Positions 15,596 through 25,464 of a DNA stretch of 64,000 bases are shown in pieces. The position numbers and the translations under genes are program-made. The stretch's first letter is position 1. Each line of letters begins with the position of its first letter. The stretch lies in NCBI GenBank assembly GCA_018715595.1, contig DVLI01000011.1, positions 1-64,000 of the forward strand. Reading direction: 5' to 3'. The notes beneath the pieces are model-generated. The model was not told the origin of the DNA. It made no database searches and saw only the letters and a list, made by a program, of their open reading frames with translations. Origin of the DNA: Candidatus Caccoplasma merdavium (GTDB lineage: Bacteria > Bacteroidota > Bacteroidia > Bacteroidales > UBA11471).

Positions 15596-16654
15596 TTAAA
15601 TTCCGAACATGTCGCGATAAAGGTCGAGTGAAAGGGTGATTTCCTCGCGGGTGGCCGTCTGGTTGATAACGACCTCTCCCACATCGGAGAGGAGCGTGAA
15701 ATTGACGGTATCGGCATCGTTTTTCTTGTCATGGGTCATGCGCTCGTAGAGATAATCATAATCATCGCAAGTAATGACAAAGGTCCCGTAGTTCTCCCGC
15801 ACATACGAGGCGAAACGGCGCAGCGTTTCGAGCGGGAAGCCGAGCCGTTGATGCGAAAGCAGCAATTCGCACACAAGCCCCCAGGCTACGGCATAGCCGT
15901 GCTGCACCGGGCGATGGCGATGGTGCGAAAGGCTCTCGAAGGCATGCCCGACGGTGTGTCCCAGATTGAGCGACTTGCGGAGTCCCTTCTCAAAGGGGTC
16001 TTCGGCCACGACCCGCTGTTTCACGCCTATCGACTCTTCGAGACGGGAGAGCATCTCGGGCGTGTCGGGTCGGGTGAGGTCGAGGGAGAACAAGGGCTCA
16101 TACACCTCGGGCGAACTGATGAGGCCGTGTTTGAGCATCTCGGCAAAACCCGAGAGGAGATGTTCCCGCGAGAGCGTGGCAAAAAAGGCGGTGGTCACCA
16201 ACACGGCTTCGGCCGGAGCAAAGGCGCCGATTTCGTTTTTCAAGCCGTTGAAGTTGATGCCCGTTTTGCCGCCCACCGCCGCATCGACGGCTCCCAGCAA
16301 GGTGGTGGGTATGTTGACATAGCGTATTCCTCTCTTGAACGTGGCAGCGGCAAATCCGCCCAGGTCGGTGACCATGCCGCCGCCGAGATTGACGATCATC
16401 GAGTGACGGGTGGCATGACGGTCGCTCAATGCCTGCCACACCGAGGTAAGCGATTCGAGCGTCTTGTGGGTATCGTCGGGGCGAATGTCGATATAATCGG
16501 CTGTCGCGAGCGCCCGACTGCGCGCAAGGAGGGGCAGGCAACTGCGTCGCGTGTTATCGTCGGTGAGGACAAACAGACGGTCGTAGGCATAGCGACCCAG
16601 CACCTCATCGAGGGTGGCGGCCACATCGGGAGTAAAAAGGAGTTGTTGTGCCAT
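15596..16654 (-). CDS. aroB: 3-dehydroquinate synthase
   Basis: It converts DAHP to 3-dehydroquinate, the second step of the shikimate pathway, using NAD and a divalent metal. The 352 residues fit the family. The NAD/metal region is clear: NLGGGMVTDLGGFAAATFKRGI, followed by PTTLLGAVDAAVGGKTGIN, and the metal ligands around AEMLKHGLI and the NLGHTVGHAFE segment. It lies 7 bases downstream of the HAD phosphatase gene on the same strand and probably shares its promoter. Confidence 0.96.
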   Translation of the reverse strand: MAQQLLFTPDVAATLDEVLGRYAYDRLFVLTDDNTRRSCLPLLARSRALATADYIDIRPDDTHKTLESLTSVWQALSDRHATRHSMIVNLGGGMVTDLGGFAAATFKRGIRYVNIPTTLLGAVDAAVGGKTGINFNGLKNEIGAFAPAEAVLVTTAFFATLSREHLLSGFAEMLKHGLISSPEVYEPLFSLDLTRPDTPEMLSRLEESIGVKQRVVAEDPFEKGLRKSLNLGHTVGHAFESLSHHRHRPVQHGYAVAWGLVCELLLSHQRLGFPLETLRRFASYVRENYGTFVITCDDYDYLYERMTHDKKNDADTVNFTLLSDVGEVVINQTATREEITLSLDLYRDMFGI

Positions 16655-16661
16655 GACGGTT

Positions 16662-17393
16662 TTATTGCAGTTTTAATTGTGAATAAATCTCTTCGAAGCG
16701 GCGGGCCAACGAGAGCATATCGGGCAAGAGGCAGTCGGCGCCGGCATCGAGCAGTTCGCTGTCGGGCAACGGCCCCGTATTGACGGCCACGGTAAACACC
16801 CGGGCTGCCACGCCGGCCTGTACGCCCAGGGGGGCGTTTTCGACCACCATCGCCTGCCAAGGCTCCACGCCGGCTTTTCGCAATCCGATGAGGTAGGGTT
16901 CGGGATTGGGCTTGCCATATTTCACGTCGAAAGCGGTGACCATCGTCTGCGGAGTAAAAATGCCGGGATAGTCGTGCGCGAGCTTGTCGAGCAGCGAATG
17001 TTGTCCCGAGCCGGTGACCAACACCGGCGTGAGGCCGCGCGCCTTCACCTGCTGCAAGAAGTCGAGAGCGCCCGGCATGAGCGGCGCCTTGCCGCAAGCC
17101 TCAAAGAGTTCGCTCTTGCGGGCATATATCGTCTCTTTTTCGCTTTCGGTGGCATTGCGGCCATAGGCCCGGTTGAAAATCAAATCGATGGTCGACGCCC
17201 CGGTGCGCCCCTCGTAACGGTAAAACTCCTCGGGCGTGCAAGGTATGTCCAACGACGAAATGGCCCGATACCAAGCGTCGGCATGATAAGGCATCGAGTC
17301 GTAGAGAACACCGTCCATATCGATAAGCACGGCTTGGAGGTCGGTGTGTCCGAAACCGGTTTTCTGCAAATACGAATTTGTCAATACGCTCAT
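16662..17393 (-). CDS. HAD-superfamily phosphatase, beta-phosphoglucomutase type
   Basis: A cytoplasmic HAD hydrolase with motif I DMDGVLYDS (nucleophile Asp, acid Asp two residues later), a cap domain, motif II VTGS, and motif III/IV around KPNPEPYLIG and VVENAPLGVQAG. The family acts on small phosphorylated sugars or related metabolites; the substrate is not known here. I chose ATG 17393 (MSVLTNSYLQK) because a -7 box, TACCTTTG on the minus strand at 17414-17421, overlaps the longer start. It precedes aroB in an apparent operon. Confidence 0.88.
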   Translation of the reverse strand: MSVLTNSYLQKTGFGHTDLQAVLIDMDGVLYDSMPYHADAWYRAISSLDIPCTPEEFYRYEGRTGASTIDLIFNRAYGRNATESEKETIYARKSELFEACGKAPLMPGALDFLQQVKARGLTPVLVTGSGQHSLLDKLAHDYPGIFTPQTMVTAFDVKYGKPNPEPYLIGLRKAGVEPWQAMVVENAPLGVQAGVAARVFTVAVNTGPLPDSELLDAGADCLLPDMLSLARRFEEIYSQLKLQ

Positions 17394-17475
17394 AGAAACA
17401 GGATAATACCACACAAAGGTACAAACTATTTGGCAGGTGCCGAGAAAAGGATTATGAAAAAGCGAAATTTTTCTC

Positions 17476-17483
17476 TACTTTTG
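17476..17483 (+). promoter_or_regulatory. -7 box TACTTTTG of priA
   Basis: It matches TAnnTTTG and lies 67 bases before ATG 17551. It rules out the longer in-frame start at 17485. Confidence 0.6.
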
Positions 17484-17550
17484 TATGCATCAAACCCTGC
17501 GATTCCTTTCTGGCGCAGGGTGCGACAAACCCGCACACATTTCTCCGTCC

Positions 17551-20022
17551 ATGGCCCGATTTGCCGATGTAATCCTTCCGCTCCCGCTGGCGCGATACTT
17601 CACCTACCGCATACCCGAAACGTGGCAGGAGAGCCTCGTGTCGGGCAGCCGGGTCATCGTTCCGTTCGGACGCAAGCGCTACTACACGGCCATCGTCGTC
17701 CACCTGCACGACAACGAACCGCAGGGGTATGAGGTAAAAGAGATCTCGACCCTTCTCGACAGCGACCCCATATTGCGGCGGCCGCAGCTGCGCTTCTGGG
17801 AATGGATTGCCGACTACTACCTCTGCTCGGTAGGCGACGTTTTCAAGGCCGCCGTACCTTCGGGGCTGAAAATCGAGAGCGAGACGCAGATTTCCTGCAA
17901 CGACGCGTTCGTCGAAGGGGAATCGCCGCTGAAAGACCGCGAAGCCACACTGCTCGACACCCTGAGCCTCCACGAGAAAATGAGCGTGCAGGATCTCGAA
18001 AAAGAGAGCGGCCTGCGCAACATCTTGCCGCTCGTGCGCTCGCTCATGGAGAAACAGGCGATTGTCGTTTCGGAAGAGCTGCGGCACAAATACCGACCCC
18101 GCACCGAGAGCTACATACGGCTGGCGCACATCGCCCCGGGCGATGGCGACAAACTGCGCGACCTCTTCGAGGAACTCAAAAACGCCAAGAAACAGTTGCG
18201 GCTGCTCATGTGCTACCTCGAACTGTCGCGGTTCATGCAAAAGGGAGAGCCACGCGAAGTCTCCCGCAAGGAGCTGCTCGAACGGGCGGAAGTCTCCCAA
18301 CAGATTCTCAGCGCGCTCCTGTCAAAAGGCATCTTCGAGAATTACGCCAAAGAAGTCAGCCGCCTCTCCTGCCGGCCCCTGCGCACCGAGCCCCCCCACC
18401 CCCTCACAACCATACAGGAAAAAGCCTACCGGGCCATCATCGAGCGGTTCACCACCCACGCCGTCACCCTGCTGCACGGCGTCACGTCGAGCGGAAAAAC
18501 CGAAATATACACGCACCTCATCGATACCGTCGTGCGACAGGGTCGCCAGGTCCTCTACCTCGTTCCCGAAATTGCACTGACCACCCAACTCACCTCCCGC
18601 CTGCAACGGGTGTTTGGCGACAAATTGGTCATCTACCACTCCAAATTCACCGACAACGAACGGGTGGAGATATGGAACAACCTGCTGCACGACCGGGGCG
18701 CCCAAATCGTCCTCGGGGTGCGCTCCTCGATATTCCTGCCGTTCCGCGACCTGGGACTGGTCATCGTCGACGAAGAGCACGAGGTCAGTTACAAGCAGCA
18801 AGAGCCGGCCCCCCGTTACCATGCCCGCAACGCCGCCATCGTCCTGGCATCGATGCACGGCGCCAAGACCCTGCTGGGCACCGCCACCCCCGCCATAGAG
18901 AGTTACTACAACGCCCAGAACGGCAAATACGGACTGGTGGAACTCCTTACCCGGCACGAAGAAATCGACCTCCCGCGCATTCTCACCATCGACATGGGCG
19001 ACCTGCGCCGCAAACGCCGCGTATCGTACGACAGCAACCTCTCCCCGCAACTGAAAGAGGCTTGCGAAGAGGCTCTCGACAAGGGCGAACAGATAATCCT
19101 TTTCCAGAACCGCCGGGGTTTCGCCCCCATGGTCGAGTGCCGCCTGTGCGCCTGGACACCCCGTTGCACCCGATGCGACGTGAGCCTCACCTACCACAAG
19201 CACACCAACCGCCTCGTGTGCCACTACTGCGGATACGAGCAGGAAGTGCCGACCCGTTGTCCCTCCTGCGGCGAGGCAAGCATCGTGATTCGCGGCTTCG
19301 GCACCGAACGCATCGAGGAAGAGATACACCACACCTTTCCCGGTTACCCTGTTGCCCGCATGGACCTCGACACCACCCGCAACCGCAAAGCCTACGAGCA
19401 GATTATCGCCGACTTCGAGCAACAGAAGAGCCGCATTCTCATCGGCACGCAGATGGTGACCAAAGGGCTCGACTTCGACCATGTGAGCGTCGTGGGCATA
19501 CTCAGCGCCGACACGTTGCTCAACTATCCCGATTTCAGGGCCCACGAGCGGGCGTTCCAAATGATGGAGCAGGTGGCCGGGCGCGCCGGACGCAAAAACC
19601 GGCAGGGGAGCGTCATACTACAAACGGCGCAACCACAACACCCGGTCATCGGGCAAATCATGCGTCACGACTATGCCGGCATGTATGCCACCCAGATTGC
19701 CGAACGCCAACAGTTCAACTACCCGCCCTTCACGCGCCTCATCTACATCTACCTCAAACACCGCGACGAAACGACGCTCGAAGCCGCAACCCGCAACCTG
19801 GCCCGGCGCCTCTATCCCATTTTCGGACAACGGGTCTCGGAACCGCACACGCCACCCGTTGCGCGCATACAGCTGCTATACATTCGCCGCGTCATGCTCA
19901 AAATAGAGCACACGGCGTCCATCAAGAAAGTACGAGAAATTTTACGTCAGGCCCAGGAAGAAGTGACCGACGACAGCCGTTTCAAGGGGCTCATCATCTA
20001 TTACGACGTAGACCCGCTGTAA
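17551..20022 (+). CDS. priA: Primosomal protein N' (PriA helicase)
   Basis: PriA restarts stalled replication forks by binding D-loops and loading DnaB. The 823-residue protein has an N-terminal DNA-binding domain (MARFADVILPLPLARYFTYRIP), Walker A in HGVTSSGKTEIY, the DEEH box in VIVDEEHEVSY, and the two zinc clusters C-x2-C between about residues 530 and 580 (CRLCAW, CTRCDVS, CHYCGY, CPSCG). The helicase C-terminal motifs follow (ILIGTQMVTKGLDFD, QVAGRAGR). The family start begins near the Met at 17551; the promoter box just upstream agrees. Complete and intact. Confidence 0.97.
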   Translation: MARFADVILPLPLARYFTYRIPETWQESLVSGSRVIVPFGRKRYYTAIVVHLHDNEPQGYEVKEISTLLDSDPILRRPQLRFWEWIADYYLCSVGDVFKAAVPSGLKIESETQISCNDAFVEGESPLKDREATLLDTLSLHEKMSVQDLEKESGLRNILPLVRSLMEKQAIVVSEELRHKYRPRTESYIRLAHIAPGDGDKLRDLFEELKNAKKQLRLLMCYLELSRFMQKGEPREVSRKELLERAEVSQQILSALLSKGIFENYAKEVSRLSCRPLRTEPPHPLTTIQEKAYRAIIERFTTHAVTLLHGVTSSGKTEIYTHLIDTVVRQGRQVLYLVPEIALTTQLTSRLQRVFGDKLVIYHSKFTDNERVEIWNNLLHDRGAQIVLGVRSSIFLPFRDLGLVIVDEEHEVSYKQQEPAPRYHARNAAIVLASMHGAKTLLGTATPAIESYYNAQNGKYGLVELLTRHEEIDLPRILTIDMGDLRRKRRVSYDSNLSPQLKEACEEALDKGEQIILFQNRRGFAPMVECRLCAWTPRCTRCDVSLTYHKHTNRLVCHYCGYEQEVPTRCPSCGEASIVIRGFGTERIEEEIHHTFPGYPVARMDLDTTRNRKAYEQIIADFEQQKSRILIGTQMVTKGLDFDHVSVVGILSADTLLNYPDFRAHERAFQMMEQVAGRAGRKNRQGSVILQTAQPQHPVIGQIMRHDYAGMYATQIAERQQFNYPPFTRLIYIYLKHRDETTLEAATRNLARRLYPIFGQRVSEPHTPPVARIQLLYIRRVMLKIEHTASIKKVREILRQAQEEVTDDSRFKGLIIYYDVDPL

Positions 20023-20025
20023 CGG

Positions 20026-21522
20026 TTACCGCTTGAAGTATTTCCCCACGAAAGGCAACTCGGCCAGCGGCACGTCTTTCTTCACCGCATAGGCGACAAA
20101 CACCACCAGCAGCACCGTGCGGAAGGCCAACAACGCCGCCGTATGGGCAATGGGCACATACATCGCCGCCACATAAAGCACGGCGGCCAAAAGGAGATAC
20201 CGGAAGGCCGCCCCCCACTTATAGGGCACCGGATAATACTTGCGCCCCACGGCATATGAGGCCACCATCATCGACAGGTAGCACAGGAACGCCGCCCACG
20301 CGCAGGCCATGTAACCGTAGCGGGGCACGAAAAGAATATTGACGAGCAGGGTTATCGCCAGTCCGAAGAGCGAGAAAATCGTACCCCAGTAGGTGCGGTC
20401 GGTCAGTTTGTACCACAGGGAAAGATTGTAGAAGATACCGAAGAACAACTCGCCCGCCATCACGATGGGCACCACGGCAAGTCCCGAGAAATAGCGCGGA
20501 GAAATAAAATATTTCAACACCGGGAGAAAAAACATCACGCCCAGGAAAATCAACAACCCGAAGATGATGAAATAGTGCATGGCATCGACATAGGCTTTCT
20601 GGCTGTCTTCGCCCCGGCTGCGGCTCTTGGCAAAGACAAACGGCTCATAGGCAAAACGGAACGCCTGAATGAACATGACCATGACGATGGCAATCTTGTA
20701 ATTGGCGCCATACACGCCGAGCTCGGCCATGGCCCGGTCGGGGTCGCCCACCAGCCACGGATAGATGAGCTTGTCGATGGTCTGATTCATAATCCCGGCC
20801 AAGCCCATGATCAGGAGCGGGAACGAATAGACAATCATGCGCCGCCAAATCTCGGCGTCGAACCGGTAGCGTACCTTCGCCACTTCGGGGAAGAGCACCA
20901 CCAGCGTCACGGCCGAAGCAATCAGGTTGGAAAGGAAGATGTAGCCCACCCCGAAGTCGGGCCGGTAAAACCAGGCTATCCACTCCGGGTGGTTTCTCTG
21001 CAAGACCGGGCACAACAGAATAAAGAAGAGGTTCAGTCCGATGTTGAGGAATATCGACAACAGCTTGATGCCCGCAAAACGAAGCGGGCGCTGCTTGTAT
21101 CGCAAATAGGCGAACGGCAACGACGTGAAGGCATCAATGGCCAGCGTCGCGGCCAACATCATCACATAACGGGGGTCGCCCGACGACCCGAGCACCGAGG
21201 AGATGGGCGCGAGGAAAATCCACACCGCCAGCAGGAACGCCGACGACGTAACGGCCAACGAAACAAGCCCCGTGGTGTAGACACGCATCGGGTCGCTGTA
21301 TTTCTCATGATTGGCAAACCTGAAAAAGCCGGTCTCCAAACCGTATGTAAGGATAATCAGCAACAGCGCCACCAAAGAATAGAGGTAGGTCACCACACCA
21401 TATTCGGCCTGCGTGAAGACGTGGGTGTAGAGCGGTACCAGGCACCAGTTGAGAAAACGCCCCACGATACTGCTCATGCCGTAAACGGCGGTATCCTTGG
21501 CCAAACTTTTTATTCCGGACAT
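20026..21522 (-). CDS. Oligosaccharide flippase (polysaccharide biosynthesis protein)
   Basis: A 498-residue inner-membrane protein with about 14 hydrophobic segments, from LYSLVALLLIILTYGLETGFF near the N-terminus to the last segments around AFRTVLLVVFVAYAV. The pattern is that of the MOP/Wzx superfamily that flips lipid-linked glycans. Its N-terminus (KSLAKDTAVYGMSSIVGRFLN) is typical of Bacteroidales relatives. It lies after ruvB on the same strand with a gap of 47 bases, in a region with WaaP-like kinase and GT9 genes, so an O-antigen, capsule or lipid A-core substrate is plausible but not shown. Confidence 0.9.
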   Translation of the reverse strand: MSGIKSLAKDTAVYGMSSIVGRFLNWCLVPLYTHVFTQAEYGVVTYLYSLVALLLIILTYGLETGFFRFANHEKYSDPMRVYTTGLVSLAVTSSAFLLAVWIFLAPISSVLGSSGDPRYVMMLAATLAIDAFTSLPFAYLRYKQRPLRFAGIKLLSIFLNIGLNLFFILLCPVLQRNHPEWIAWFYRPDFGVGYIFLSNLIASAVTLVVLFPEVAKVRYRFDAEIWRRMIVYSFPLLIMGLAGIMNQTIDKLIYPWLVGDPDRAMAELGVYGANYKIAIVMVMFIQAFRFAYEPFVFAKSRSRGEDSQKAYVDAMHYFIIFGLLIFLGVMFFLPVLKYFISPRYFSGLAVVPIVMAGELFFGIFYNLSLWYKLTDRTYWGTIFSLFGLAITLLVNILFVPRYGYMACAWAAFLCYLSMMVASYAVGRKYYPVPYKWGAAFRYLLLAAVLYVAAMYVPIAHTAALLAFRTVLLVVFVAYAVKKDVPLAELPFVGKYFKR

Positions 21523-21569
21523 TTCGTTTTCGTTTTTTGTCGTTACGTTTCACCAGCAGGCCGTGCAGG

Positions 21570-22583
21570 TCAGAAGAGCAACCCTTGGTCGATGCGGCTG
21601 CGCCCCAGATGGGTATAGGCCAACTCGGTCACCTCGCGTCCCCGCGGCGTGCGTTTGATAAATCCCTCCTTGATGAGGTAAGGCTCATACACCTCTTCGA
21701 GCGTACCGGGGTCTTCGCCCAAAGCCGTCGCGATGGTGGTAAGCCCCACGGGGCCGCCTTTGAACTTGTCGATGATGGTCATCAATATTTTATTATCGAT
21801 TTCATCGAGGCCATATTGGTCGATGTTGAGTGCTTCGAGCGCCACACGGGCAATCTCTATGGTGATGCGCCCGCTGCCCTTGACCTGCGCGAAGTCGCGC
21901 ACGCGGCGCAACAGGGCGTTGGCGATGCGGGGCGTACCCCGGCTGCGCATGGCAATCTCCACGGCCGCCTCGGTCGTGCAGGGCACCTTCAATATGGCGG
22001 CCGACCGCTGCACGATGTGGCTCAATATCTCGTGGTCGTAGTATTCCAAGTGGCAGTTGATGCCGAAGCGGGCCCGCAACGGACTGGTGAGCAGGCCGCT
22101 GCGCGTGGTGGCGCCCACCAGCGTGAAGGGGTTGAGGTCGAGCTGTATCGACCGCGCGCTGGGTCCCTTGTCGATCATGATGTCGATGCGGAAGTCTTCC
22201 ATGGCCGAGTAGAGGTACTCCTCCACCACGGGACTGAGCCGGTGTATCTCGTCGATGAACAGCACGTCGTTGGGTTCCAGCGACGTCAATATGCCGGCCA
22301 AGTCGCCCGGCTTGTCGAGCACGGGTCCCGAGGTTATCTTGAAACCCACCCCCAGCTCGTTGGCGATGATGTTCGAGAGCGTCGTCTTTCCCAGCCCGGG
22401 AGGCCCGTGCAACAGCACATGGTCGAGCGACTCGCCGCGCATCTTGGCCGCCGAGACAAAGACGCGCAAGTTCTCGATAATCTTCTCCTGCCCGCTGAAA
22501 TCTTCAAATGCCAACGGGCGCAAGGCTTTCTCAAACTCCTGCTCCTTATCGTAGCGTTGTTTTCTTATATCAAAATCTTCCAT
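21570..22583 (-). CDS. ruvB: Holliday junction branch-migration ATPase RuvB
   Basis: RuvB hexamers drive branch migration with RuvA in recombinational repair. The 337 residues contain Walker [17 protein letters not shown], Walker [13 protein letters not shown], sensor 1 [19 protein letters not shown] and the C-terminal winged helix ending in [17 protein letters not shown]. It lies 18 bases downstream of the WaaP-like kinase gene on the same strand. Complete. Confidence 0.97.
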   Translation of the reverse strand: MEDFDIRKQRYDKEQEFEKALRPLAFEDFSGQEKIIENLRVFVSAAKMRGESLDHVLLHGPPGLGKTTLSNIIANELGVGFKITSGPVLDKPGDLAGILTSLEPNDVLFIDEIHRLSPVVEEYLYSAMEDFRIDIMIDKGPSARSIQLDLNPFTLVGATTRSGLLTSPLRARFGINCHLEYYDHEILSHIVQRSAAILKVPCTTEAAVEIAMRSRGTPRIANALLRRVRDFAQVKGSGRITIEIARVALEALNIDQYGLDEIDNKILMTIIDKFKGGPVGLTTIATALGEDPGTLEEVYEPYLIKEGFIKRTPRGREVTELAYTHLGRSRIDQGLLF

Positions 22584-22601
22584 TTCGTCAGTCAGTTTTT
22601 T

Positions 22602-23348
22602 TCACGGCTTCCTGCTCCGGCGGCGCACATAGCGGTAGGTCGCCCAGTTGAAGAAGCGGGTCTGCGCCCGCAGGGCCTCCGCCACCGACTCCTCGACATT
22701 CCACCCCCGCAACCGGGCATACTCGCCCGCCAGATAAGAAAGCACGACAATCGAGGGGGTGATGCGGCAAAGATTGTGCAGGCATCTTTTGCGCGAAAGC
22801 CGCCCGAAGTGCATGCGGTTGATGTCGAAAAGCGAGAAAGAAACCTTGTCGCCTGCTATCTCAAAGGCGATGTTTCCGGGAGAATAATCCTCGTGCAGGA
22901 CGCCGGCCTCATGCAGGCGCACCGTGTAAGCGGCGAATGCCCGCAACACCTTTTTCCCCTCGCCGGTAAGAGACTCGTCAGGGAGGAAGCGGCGCATCAT
23001 TTGGGGGTACTCCTCATTCAACGTCACCAAATAGCTCTCCGCGAACAGGCCGCAGCGGCGCTCCTCGATATAGGCCACTGCCGATGGCGTGCGGAAACCT
23101 TTCTCCTCCAAGACATGGGCGTACTCAAACGAGCGGCGGGCCTTGGATTTGCGGAAGGTACCGTAAATGAACCGGTTGATGAGGATTGGCATCTTGTATT
23201 TCTTGACGACCACGACCGTCCCGTCCCAACAGAAACGGCGCAACACATTCCGCGCCTCATACACGACCTCTCCCCGGTCGAACTGGCCGGGCAACTGCTC
23301 TACATAGCGGTGCAGCGAAGTGTATTGCGGGTCGATGACAATTTTCAT
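22602..23348 (-). CDS. Lipopolysaccharide kinase (Kdo/WaaP) family protein
   Basis: A 248-residue protein-kinase-fold enzyme that probably phosphorylates a sugar of the lipid A-core. Catalytic loop LHEAGVLHEDYSPGNIAFE and metal-binding LFDINRM match WaaP/InaA relatives; VVVVKKYKM gives the nucleotide-binding Lys. A -7 box TATATTTG (minus strand, 23368-23375) lies about 20 bases upstream of the ATG, so the gene has its own promoter. It precedes ruvB and sits next to a GT9 glycosyltransferase, which agrees with a role in envelope glycolipid assembly. Confidence 0.87.
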   Translation of the reverse strand: MKIVIDPQYTSLHRYVEQLPGQFDRGEVVYEARNVLRRFCWDGTVVVVKKYKMPILINRFIYGTFRKSKARRSFEYAHVLEEKGFRTPSAVAYIEERRCGLFAESYLVTLNEEYPQMMRRFLPDESLTGEGKKVLRAFAAYTVRLHEAGVLHEDYSPGNIAFEIAGDKVSFSLFDINRMHFGRLSRKRCLHNLCRITPSIVVLSYLAGEYARLRGWNVEESVAEALRAQTRFFNWATYRYVRRRSRKP

Positions 23349-23402
23349 GTGCGGCAGGTTTCTCCTGCAAATATAACGGATTTGTGCGAAAGATGTCTCC
23401 TC

Positions 23403-24491
23403 CTATTGTTTTTCCTGTTGTAGGATCTCCTCGATGCGGCGGTAAATTTTATCGACAACGAGGTGGTGCATGCAGGCATAATCGCCCCGGTAGCAGGGTT
23501 TGTTGCCAAAAATGGAACAGGGGCGGCAAGGCATGTCGGGCAACTGCATGACATTCTCCTCGCGCTGCCGCCAGCCCAGGAAGCCGGCAAACGGGTGAGT
23601 CTGCCCCCACACCGAGACGACCGGCGTCCCGGCCAGCGAAGCTAGGTGCATATTGGCCGAGTCCATCGAAACGACCAGCGACATGCGGCGCATCATCGAG
23701 AGCTCCACGGCAAAACCCAACCGTTGCCCGGCCAACGAAACGACTTGCGGATAGCGGGTCGCCCAGTCATGGAGCCGGGTCGCCTCTTCACCGCCGCCCC
23801 CCATGAGAAAGACGCGGCAATCGCCACGTTGTGACAGGCGTGCGACCAGCTCCTCGCTGCGGTCGAGCGGATATATCTTGCCCTCATGCTTGGCAAACGG
23901 AGCCACTCCCACCCAGTGTTCTCCCGGGCGTCGAGGCTCTATGCCGGCAGGCAACGGCAGGGGCAGACGGTCGTTGTCGAAAACCGAGACAAAGGTATCG
24001 GGCGTCTCAAATCCCAACCGGGAAAACACCTTCTTGTACCGGTCGAACGAGGTAGGCAGCGGGTGCAGGGGAGAAGGCTTTTTCCGCGCCGTCAGCCGGC
24101 GTTTGGCCGAGCGACCCTTGTCGAGCACGGCACGACGGGCGCCCGCCATCATGAAAAAGAGGCCGAGAATGCGGGTGCGCAAGACATTGTGCAGGTCGGC
24201 CACCACATCGACCCCCTGCCCACGAGCCTCCCTGAACAGGCGCCAAAGACCGCGCAAGCCCCGATAACGGCCGTGCGTGTCGACCGGGAAAACAGAAAGA
24301 TTGGCCGGCGGATAAAGGAAGAGCGACGCCACCGCCTTCTTGGTATAAAAGGTAAATCGCACATCGGGACAGGCCCGGCACACTTCATACACGACCGGCA
24401 CCGTCATGGCCACATCACCCAGAGCCGAAAACCGGAAGATGGCCACATGACGGCCACCCGGCTTATTGTTGTCTGCTGACTGTTCTTTCAT
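23403..24491 (-). CDS. Glycosyltransferase family 9 (heptosyltransferase-like)
   Basis: A 362-residue cytoplasmic glycosyltransferase of the GT-B fold used in lipopolysaccharide core synthesis. The N-terminus IFRFSALGDVAMTVPVVYEV is the classic GT9 start. The donor-binding region is VSMDSANMHLASLAGTPVVSVWGQTHPFAGF. A C-terminal Cys-rich piece (MPCRPCSIFGNKPCYRGDYACMH) is common in Bacteroidales members. It follows the GT90 remnant directly and lies upstream of the kinase gene. The donor is likely ADP-heptose or a similar sugar, not proven. Confidence 0.92.
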   Translation of the reverse strand: MKEQSADNNKPGGRHVAIFRFSALGDVAMTVPVVYEVCRACPDVRFTFYTKKAVASLFLYPPANLSVFPVDTHGRYRGLRGLWRLFREARGQGVDVVADLHNVLRTRILGLFFMMAGARRAVLDKGRSAKRRLTARKKPSPLHPLPTSFDRYKKVFSRLGFETPDTFVSVFDNDRLPLPLPAGIEPRRPGEHWVGVAPFAKHEGKIYPLDRSEELVARLSQRGDCRVFLMGGGGEEATRLHDWATRYPQVVSLAGQRLGFAVELSMMRRMSLVVSMDSANMHLASLAGTPVVSVWGQTHPFAGFLGWRQREENVMQLPDMPCRPCSIFGNKPCYRGDYACMHHLVVDKIYRRIEEILQQEKQ

Positions 24492-24503
24492 AGATAAAAA
24501 GGT

Positions 24504-24854
24504 TCATATTTGTCCGGTAGGAACAAAGTACTTGTATAAAACGCCTGTCGAAATAAGGTCTTCCCGGCGACGGTCCCTGAACGCATCGACATAACGGTGG
24601 CATTGGCAATGATACGTTTCATCTCTTCGGGGTGGGAGATGCAGTAGTGCAACGGTTCCTCATGCGAGACGGCTATCATAATCGATACGCTCCTTGATGC
24701 AAGCGGCATCACTTCGCGACTCAATCTCTTCCAATAATGCGGACAGTGCCCGGCGATAAAGCATCGACGGACACTGATAACGCAAGACGTTGCGCAAATA
24801 ATAGGGAAACTTTCGGTTCTTCCCGTCATGAAAGAGAAAGGCGATTTTTCCCAT
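24504..24854 (-). pseudogene. Decayed GT90 (CAP10/LpsA-like) glycosyltransferase gene
   Basis: Three pieces of one gene survive on the minus strand. The first 64 codons from 24854 read MGKIAFLFHDGKNRKFPYYL and on to a stop in RIDYDSRLA. A second piece in another frame is AVSHEEPLHYCISHPEEMKR, normally near the C-terminus of the family. A third, in a third frame, reads RYVDAFRDRRREDLISTGVL and ends in YKYFVPTGQI at 24504. Intact GT90 proteins are about 300 residues or more, so a large internal deletion plus frameshifts have removed the catalytic core. It lies between DUF4254 and GT9 in a glycan cluster. The family assignment rests on recalled conserved ends. Confidence 0.75.
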
Positions 24855-24858
24855 TCTG

Positions 24859-25464
24859 TTATTTCTGATTATACAAGACCGGATTCAACGACGGGTCATT
24901 GTACATTTTCATCTGGCGGTAGACCTTCATATAACGGCGACCCTGCTCGATGTCGTCCAGCAACTGGTCGATGGCCGACGAGAGGTCGGTGCGCTGTTCG
25001 AGAAGAACCCCCAGTTTGGCCCGGCAACGCTCGATGTGGTCGGGCGAAGCATCGCGACGCTCCACCTCCTGCTGCATGTGGTAGATTTTCAACGCCAGTA
25101 TCGACAGGCGGTCGATGGCCCAAGCCGGGCTCTCGGTGTTGATCACCGCATCGGGCAAGGGTTTCACGTCGGCATATTTCCCGAGGAAATAGCTGTCGAT
25201 GCGTTCCACCAGGTCGGTGCGGTCCTGGTTCGACTTGTCGATGCGGCGTTTGATGGCCAACGCCTTCACGGGGTCGATTTCGGGGTCGCGCACAATATCT
25301 TCGAGATGCCATTGTACGGCATCAATCCAATTCTTGTGGTAAAGGTCATATTCGATGGTGTTCTCGGAAAAAGGGTTGATCATCGGGGCATCGACATCAT
25401 CGTGCTTATGATAGTCTTGTGTAGCGTTCCAAAAGATGTGATTGCTCTTCTCGCTGAATGTCAT
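24859..25464 (-). CDS. DUF4254 protein
   Basis: A 201-residue mostly helical protein of the DUF4254 family, found in Bacteroidales near lipopolysaccharide glycosyltransferase genes. Conserved parts are NPFSENTIEYDLYHKNWIDAVQWHLEDI, split here as NPFSENTIEYDLYHKNW and IDAVQWHLEDI, and AINTE-like TESPAWAIDRLSILALKIYH. No signal peptide is present. I chose ATG 25464 (MTFSEKSNHIFW); Met codons at 25467 and 25515 are also in frame. It begins the glycan gene run on this strand; the following GT90 gene is broken. Function not established. Confidence 0.87.
   Translation of the reverse strand: MTFSEKSNHIFWNATQDYHKHDDVDAPMINPFSENTIEYDLYHKNWIDAVQWHLEDIVRDPEIDPVKALAIKRRIDKSNQDRTDLVERIDSYFLGKYADVKPLPDAVINTESPAWAIDRLSILALKIYHMQQEVERRDASPDHIERCRAKLGVLLEQRTDLSSAIDQLLDDIEQGRRYMKVYRQMKMYNDPSLNPVLYNQK

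Noticed and set aside
17802-20036. Open frame of 744 codons overlapping priA
   Set aside because: It is a shadow of priA in another frame; its translation is rich in Arg and Pro with no family features. GC-rich codon use opens such frames.
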